Source: an uncultured Pseudomonadota bacterium (GTDB lineage: Bacteria; Pseudomonadota; Gammaproteobacteria; Xanthomonadales; Ahniellaceae). Taken from it: a stretch of DNA of 17,299 nt. The notes under the pieces were generated by a model. It was not told the DNA's origin. It searched no databases and saw nothing but the letters and a program-made list of their open reading frames with translations. Of the stretch, positions 13,270 through 17,299 are shown one piece after another (positions within the stretch are counted from its first letter, which is position 1; every line of letters begins with the position of its first letter). The position numbers and the translations under genes were made by a program. The DNA is taken from contig CALKUS010000286.1 of the NCBI GenBank assembly GCA_937996755.1, positions 1 through 17,299 of the forward strand, in the 5' to 3' direction.

Positions 13270-14922
13270 TCAAGCCGCCGCTTCCTTCACGCCCAGCCGC
13301 TTCGCGCGGTGCGCGCGCGCCGCGCGCACGAAGCCGACGAACAGCGGATGGCCGTCGCGCGGCGTCGAGGTGAATTCCGGATGCGCCTGGCACGCGAGGA
13401 ACCACGGATGGTCGGGCAGCTCGATCATCTCGACCAGCAGGTCGTCCATCGAGCGTCCCGAGATGACCATGCCGAGGTCCTCGAACTTCTGCCGGTACAG
13501 GTTGTTGAACTCGTAGCGATGGCGATGGCGCTCGACGGCGATGTCCTTGCCGTACAGCTCGCGCGCGAGCGTGCCGGCCTTGAGGCGGCATTCCTGCGCA
13601 CCGAGGCGCATCGTCCCGCCCTTGTCGGAGCTTTCGTCGCGGCGCTCGAACTCGCCGGTCGCGGTGCGCCACTCGGTGATGAGCGCGATGACCGGATGCG
13701 GCGTCGTGCGGTCGTTCTCGGTGCTGTTCGCGCCCGCGAGGCCGGCCACGTTGCGCGCGAAGTCGCACACGGCGGCATGCAGGCCGTAGCAGATGCCGAA
13801 ATACGGGATGCGGTTCTCGCGCGCGTGCTTCGCCGTGATGATCTTGCCCTCGAAGCCGCGTCGGCCGAAGCCGCCCGGCACGAGGATCGCGTCGACGTCG
13901 GCGAGCAGCTTCGTGCCCTGCGTCTCGATGTCCTCGGCTTCGATCCAGCGCAGGTCGACGCGCGTGCCCTGCTTCAGGCCGCCGTGGCGCAGCGCCTCGC
14001 CGAGCGACTTGTACGCGTCCTTGTGCTCGACGTACTTGCCCGCGATCGCGATGGTCACCTCGTTGAGCGGATGCTCGATCGCGTGCGCCGTGCGCTCCCA
14101 CTCGGAGAGGTCGGCCGGCTTCGCCTCGAGGTGCAGGTTGCGCACGATGATGTCGTCGAGGCCCTGCTGGTGCAGCCACAACGGGATGCGGTAGATCGTG
14201 TCGAGGTCGACGGCCGAGATGACCGCCTTCTCGGGCACGTTCGTGAACAGCGCGATCTTGCGCCGCTCGGAATCGGGCAGCGGTTGCTCGCAGCGGCACA
14301 GCAGCACGTCGGGCTGGATACCGAGCGCACGCAACTCCTTCACTGAGTGTTGCGTAGGCTTCGTCTTGATCTCCCCCGCGGCCTTGATGAACGGAACGAG
14401 TGTCAGGTGGATGAATTGCGTCTTCTCCGGGCCGCGCTCGATACGCAGCTGGCGGATCGCCTCGAGGAACGGCTGCGACTCGATGTCGCCCACGGTGCCG
14501 CCGATCTCGACCAGCGCGACGTCGTAGCCCGCCGTGGCTTCGTCGACCGCGGCCTTGATCTCGTCCGTGATGTGCGGGATCACCTGCACGGTGGCGCCGA
14601 GGTAGTCGCCGCGCCGCTCCTTGCGGATCACGCTTTCGTAGATCTTGCCGGTGGTGATCGCGCTCTTGCGCGTGAGGCGCGTGCGCACGAAGCGCTCGTA
14701 GTGGCCGAGGTCGAGGTCGGTTTCCGCGCCGTCGTCGAGAACGTACACCTCGCCGTGCTGGTAGGGGCTCATCGTCCCCGGGTCGACGTTGATGTACGGG
14801 TCCAGCTTCATCAGCGTGACCTTGAGGCCACGGGCCTCCAGGATGGCGCCGAGGGAGGCGGCGGCGATGCCCTTCCCGAGGGAAGAGACCACGCCACCGG
14901 TGACGAAGATCAGGGCTGTCAT
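13270..14922 (-). CDS. pyrG: CTP synthase (glutamine-hydrolysing) with unusual glutaminase elbow
   Basis: PyrG aminates UTP to CTP using ATP and ammonia from glutamine. The 550-aa product has the synthase domain (1 to about 265) with the P-loop VTGGVVSSLGKG (7-18), KLDPYINVDPGTM, the UTP/CTP-site region TTGKIYESVI and EIGGTVGDIES. A class I glutaminase domain follows (about 288-545). Nucleophile C378, H514 and E516 form the expected triad, matching E. coli C379, H515 and E517. The elbow reads GICYGLH instead of the E. coli GICLGMQ, and FLACQAHPE replaces FVACQFHPE. It is the first gene of the long minus-strand run and is divergent from egtB. The ATG at 14922 gives the standard N-terminus. A weak GCAGG lies upstream. 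Confidence 0.97.
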   Translation of the reverse strand: MTALIFVTGGVVSSLGKGIAAASLGAILEARGLKVTLMKLDPYINVDPGTMSPYQHGEVYVLDDGAETDLDLGHYERFVRTRLTRKSAITTGKIYESVIRKERRGDYLGATVQVIPHITDEIKAAVDEATAGYDVALVEIGGTVGDIESQPFLEAIRQLRIERGPEKTQFIHLTLVPFIKAAGEIKTKPTQHSVKELRALGIQPDVLLCRCEQPLPDSERRKIALFTNVPEKAVISAVDLDTIYRIPLWLHQQGLDDIIVRNLHLEAKPADLSEWERTAHAIEHPLNEVTIAIAGKYVEHKDAYKSLGEALRHGGLKQGTRVDLRWIEAEDIETQGTKLLADVDAILVPGGFGRRGFEGKIITAKHARENRIPYFGICYGLHAAVCDFARNVAGLAGANSTENDRTTPHPVIALITEWRTATGEFERRDESSDKGGTMRLGAQECRLKAGTLARELYGKDIAVERHRHRYEFNNLYRQKFEDLGMVISGRSMDDLLVEMIELPDHPWFLACQAHPEFTSTPRDGHPLFVGFVRAARAHRAKRLGVKEAAA

Positions 14923-15021
14923 GACGCGAACGACCTGCAGGAAAACACAAGTTTACCGGAAGGTGCCGGGGTCGGCTCTACGATAAGGTTGCGGCCGTAT
15001 CGGTCGCCGGCGGGAAACGCG
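14923..15021. promoter_or_regulatory. Divergent pyrG/egtB intergenic region
   Basis: This 99-base gap must hold promoters for the pyrG run (minus) and egtB-egtD (plus). Candidates are weak: TACGAT at 14979-14984 on the plus strand and TAAACT on the minus strand within 14950-14957, neither with a good -35 partner. GGGA at 15012-15015 is a fair ribosome binding site for egtB. No clear operator palindrome is seen. Confidence 0.3.
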
Positions 15022-16296
15022 ATGGAGCTCACGCGAACGCGGCAGGAAGCCAGCTCCGGCGAGGGCTGCGCACTGCACGACGGGTTCCGGTCGGTCCGCG
15101 CCGCGACGCTCTCGCTGGTGGCCGGGCTCGGCCCCGAGGACCTCGGCGCGCAGTCCATGGCGGACGCGAGCCCGGGCAAGTGGCACCTCGCGCACACCAC
15201 GTGGTTCCTCGACGCCGTCGTGCTCGGCGCCGCGCCGGGCTGCCGGCCGATCCGGCCCGAGTGGCACGTGCTGTTCAACTCCTACTACGAGGCGCTGGGC
15301 CCGCGGCATCCGCGACCGCAGCGCGGCCTGCTCACGCGCCCGACGCTCGAGCAGGTGCTCGCGTACCGTCGCGAAGTGGACGACGCGGTCGCGACCGCGC
15401 TCGCGGCGGATCGCCTGCCGCCCGCGGCGCTCGCCTTGCTGGAGCTCGGTATCGAACACGAGCAGCAGCACCAGGAGCTGCTCGTCACCGACCTGAAGCA
15501 CCTGTTCGCGCAGAACCCGCTGCGCCCGGCGTTGCGGCCGCGCGAACCGCGCGCGAACGCGGCCACGCCGGCGTGCCGCTGGCTGGAATTCCCGGACGAG
15601 GGCGCCGTCGAAATCGGTGCCCCCGCGAGCGGGTTCGCATTCGACAACGAGCGTCCGCGCCACCGCCATTGGCTGCGGCCGTTCGCGATCGCGTCGCGCC
15701 CGGTGACGAACGCGGACTTCGCGGAGTTCGTCGCCGACGGAGGCTACCTCGATCCGCGCTGGTGGCTGTCCGACGGCTGGGCCACGGTGCAGTCGGAACG
15801 TTGGGAAGCGCCGCTCTACTGGCAGCGCGACGGCGACGGCTGGCTCGCGTTCACCGCGCAGGGCCTGCTGCCGCTCGCGCCCGCCGAGCCGGCCTGCCAT
15901 CTGAGCCACTACGAAGCCGACGCGTACGCGCGCTGGGCCGGCGCGCGCCTGCCCACCGAGTTCGAGTGGGAGCACGCGCTCGGCACGAAGCCCTGGACCG
16001 GCGGTTTTGCGGACGCCGGTCTCCTGCATCCGGGCGAGCTCGCGGCGGAGTCGGTCGGCGGCGACGTGTGGGAATGGACGTCGTCGGCCTACCTGCCCTA
16101 TCCGGGCTTCGTCCCGCTCGCGGGCGCGGCCGGCGAATACAACGGCAAGTTCATGTCCGGCCAGCTGGTGCTGCGCGGCGCTTCGTGCGCCACGCCGCGC
16201 CGCCATGCGCGCGCGAGCTATCGCAACTTCTTTCCGCCGGCCGCGCGCTGGCAGTTCAGCGGGCTGCGCCTCGCACGGGACCTCGAACCACGATGA
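15022..16296 (+). CDS. egtB: Ergothioneine biosynthesis sulfoxide synthase EgtB
   Basis: EgtB is a non-heme iron enzyme that joins a thiol donor to the imidazole C2 of hercynine with O2, giving a sulfoxide. The 424-aa product has an N-terminal DinB-like domain (about 15-165). Its probable iron ligands are H58 in KWHLAHTTWF plus H146 and H150 in HEQQH. A C-terminal formylglycine-enzyme-type domain follows (about 187-422) with SRPVTNADFAEFV, LPTEFEWEHAL, GGDVWEWTSS and the EgtB signature stretch around GEYNGKFMSGQLVLRG, SYRNFFPPAARWQFSGLRLAR. The ATG at 15022 is supported by GGGA 6 bases upstream. The open frame extends further 5' but that part is antisense to pyrG. It overlaps egtD by ATGA. 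The thiol donor (cysteine or gamma-glutamylcysteine) cannot be decided from sequence alone here. Confidence 0.94.
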   Translation: MELTRTRQEASSGEGCALHDGFRSVRAATLSLVAGLGPEDLGAQSMADASPGKWHLAHTTWFLDAVVLGAAPGCRPIRPEWHVLFNSYYEALGPRHPRPQRGLLTRPTLEQVLAYRREVDDAVATALAADRLPPAALALLELGIEHEQQHQELLVTDLKHLFAQNPLRPALRPREPRANAATPACRWLEFPDEGAVEIGAPASGFAFDNERPRHRHWLRPFAIASRPVTNADFAEFVADGGYLDPRWWLSDGWATVQSERWEAPLYWQRDGDGWLAFTAQGLLPLAPAEPACHLSHYEADAYARWAGARLPTEFEWEHALGTKPWTGGFADAGLLHPGELAAESVGGDVWEWTSSAYLPYPGFVPLAGAAGEYNGKFMSGQLVLRGASCATPRRHARASYRNFFPPAARWQFSGLRLARDLEPR

Positions 16297-17255
16297 ATGC
16301 CGTCGTCGCTCCGCGATTCATCGACCTCGCGCCGGACCTCGCCGGCGTGCGCGACGTCGTGCACGACGGCCTCTCGCGTTCGCCGAAGGAGCTGCCGGCG
16401 TGGCTGTTCTACGACGCCGCCGGCTCGCGCCTGTTCGAACGCATCTGCGAACAGCCCGAGTACTACCCCACGCGCACCGAGCTCGCGATCTTCCGCGAGC
16501 ACGGCCGCGAGATCGCGGAGACGCTCGGCGACGGTTGCTGCCTCATCGAGCTCGGCTCCGGCTCGAACCGCAAGGCGCGCACGCTGCTCGAGGTGATGCG
16601 CAAGCCGGAAGGCTACGTCGCGATCGACGTGTCGGGCGAGCAGCTGCGCACGGCGGTGCGCGAGCTCGCCGCGGAGTTCCCGGCCATCCCGATGACCGGC
16701 ATCGTCGGCGACTACGGCGCCGGCACGCTGCCGCTGGACGCGCAGGGCGGCGGGCGGCGCGTCGCGTTCTTCCCCGGTTCGACGATCGGCAACATGCACC
16801 CGCACGAAGCGCGTGCGTTCCTCGCACCCTGGGCCGGGCGGCTCGCGGGCGGCGGCATGCTGGTCGGCGTCGACCTCGTGAAGCCGGCGGGCGTGCTGCA
16901 CGCCGCGTACAACGATGCCGCCGGCGTGACGGCCGCGTTCAACCGCAACATGCTGCGCCGGATCAACCGCGAGCTCGGCGCTGACTTCATACCCGAGCGC
17001 TTCGCGCACGACGCGTTCTGGCACGCAGGCCCCTCGCGCGTCGAAATGCACCTCGTGAGCCGCGGCCGCCAGCGCGTGCAGGTCGGCGACCGCGCGTTCG
17101 AGTTCCGCGATGGCGAATCGATCCACACCGAGTGCTCGTACAAGTACACGGTGGCTTCGTTCCGGGCGCTGGCGCAGGAAGCGGGCTTCGCGCCGGGGCC
17201 GTGCTGGATCGACCCGCGCGGGTGGTTCTCGGTGCATTTCATCGCGGCGCCGTAA
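16293..17255 (+). CDS. egtD: L-histidine N-alpha-methyltransferase EgtD
   Basis: EgtD uses three S-adenosylmethionines to trimethylate histidine to hercynine, the first step of ergothioneine synthesis. The 320-aa product matches the mycobacterial enzyme in length (321). It shows LFYDAAGSRLFERICEQPEYYPTR in register (38-61), the SAM motif IELGSGSNRKARTLL (85-99), IDVSGEQL, FFPGSTIGN with the probable histidine-binding N167, GVDLVKP (192-198) and YNDAAGVTAAFNRNML. The substrate-carboxylate region IHTECSYKY (277-285) follows. The start ATG at 16293 overlaps the egtB stop (TGA at 16294), so the two are translationally coupled. A second ATG at 16297 is out of frame. The gene ends 44 bases before the window edge. 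Confidence 0.95.
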   Translation: MNAVVAPRFIDLAPDLAGVRDVVHDGLSRSPKELPAWLFYDAAGSRLFERICEQPEYYPTRTELAIFREHGREIAETLGDGCCLIELGSGSNRKARTLLEVMRKPEGYVAIDVSGEQLRTAVRELAAEFPAIPMTGIVGDYGAGTLPLDAQGGGRRVAFFPGSTIGNMHPHEARAFLAPWAGRLAGGGMLVGVDLVKPAGVLHAAYNDAAGVTAAFNRNMLRRINRELGADFIPERFAHDAFWHAGPSRVEMHLVSRGRQRVQVGDRAFEFRDGESIHTECSYKYTVASFRALAQEAGFAPGPCWIDPRGWFSVHFIAAP

Positions 17256-17299
17256 CGGCGAGAGCGGAAAAAGGGGAGCGGGGAGCGGCAAGAGCACGC

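Noticed and set aside
14953..16206. 417-aa minus-strand open frame opposite egtB
   Set aside because: EgtB on the plus strand carries clear family motifs. The antisense frame is Arg-rich with no motif.
14347..16296. Long N-terminal extension of EgtB
   Set aside because: The added 225 residues are antisense to pyrG. The ATG at 15022 has a ribosome site and gives the family N-terminus.
17256..17299. Purine-rich end with GGGGAGC repeated twice
   Set aside because: It is too short, and cut by the window edge, to call a terminator, repeat family or gene start.

Overview
The window is a very GC-rich bacterial chromosome segment made almost entirely of housekeeping genes. I see no mobile element, CRISPR array, rRNA or tRNA gene. 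Gene content and order point to a gammaproteobacterium, most like the Xanthomonadales/Lysobacterales. The run pyrG-kdsA-(small coiled-coil gene)-eno-ftsB-ispD-ispF-truD, followed by surE-pcm-yqaA-nlpD-rpoS, matches what I recall of Xanthomonas-type genomes. This is inference from memory; no phylogeny was run.

Left part (1-3170): on the minus strand, rlmE (23S rRNA 2'-O-methyltransferase, probable TTG start) is followed by ftsH, which runs off the left edge. Divergent from rlmE on the plus strand are yhbY (ribosome assembly), a Mth938/DUF498 protein and a TonB-like protein. The TonB-like gene converges on rpoS only 4 bp away, with a 13-bp perfect hairpin lying inside the rpoS 3' end.

Centre (3175-7170, minus): a tightly packed stationary-phase/repair operon is read in the order surE, pcm, yqaA-like, nlpD, rpoS. 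The first junctions are ATGA overlaps, nlpD uses a GTG start, and rpoS has its own strong ribosome binding site. The SmrB-like gene diverges from surE on the plus strand (7263-7820). It converges on a small lipoprotein gene (7872-8087, minus) across a 24-bp perfect palindrome. The lipoprotein has its own promoter-like CTATACT element.

Right part (8220-14922, minus): a second compact operon is read pyrG, kdsA, a 96-aa coiled-coil/tail-anchored protein, eno, ftsB, ispD, ispF, truD. It links CTP synthesis, KDO synthesis for LPS, glycolysis, divisome assembly, isoprenoid precursors and tRNA pseudouridylation. Divergent from pyrG at the right edge is an egtB-egtD pair for ergothioneine synthesis (15022-17255, plus).

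I found no convincing undescribed system. The observations most worth a second look are the altered glutaminase nucleophile elbow of PyrG, the uncharacterised small membrane/coiled-coil gene coupled to kdsA, the sigma-S-like promoter of the orphan lipoprotein gene, the hairpin inside the rpoS coding end, and the two-gene ergothioneine set lacking egtA/egtC/egtE nearby. Very high GC produces many long open frames antisense to real genes; these were rejected.
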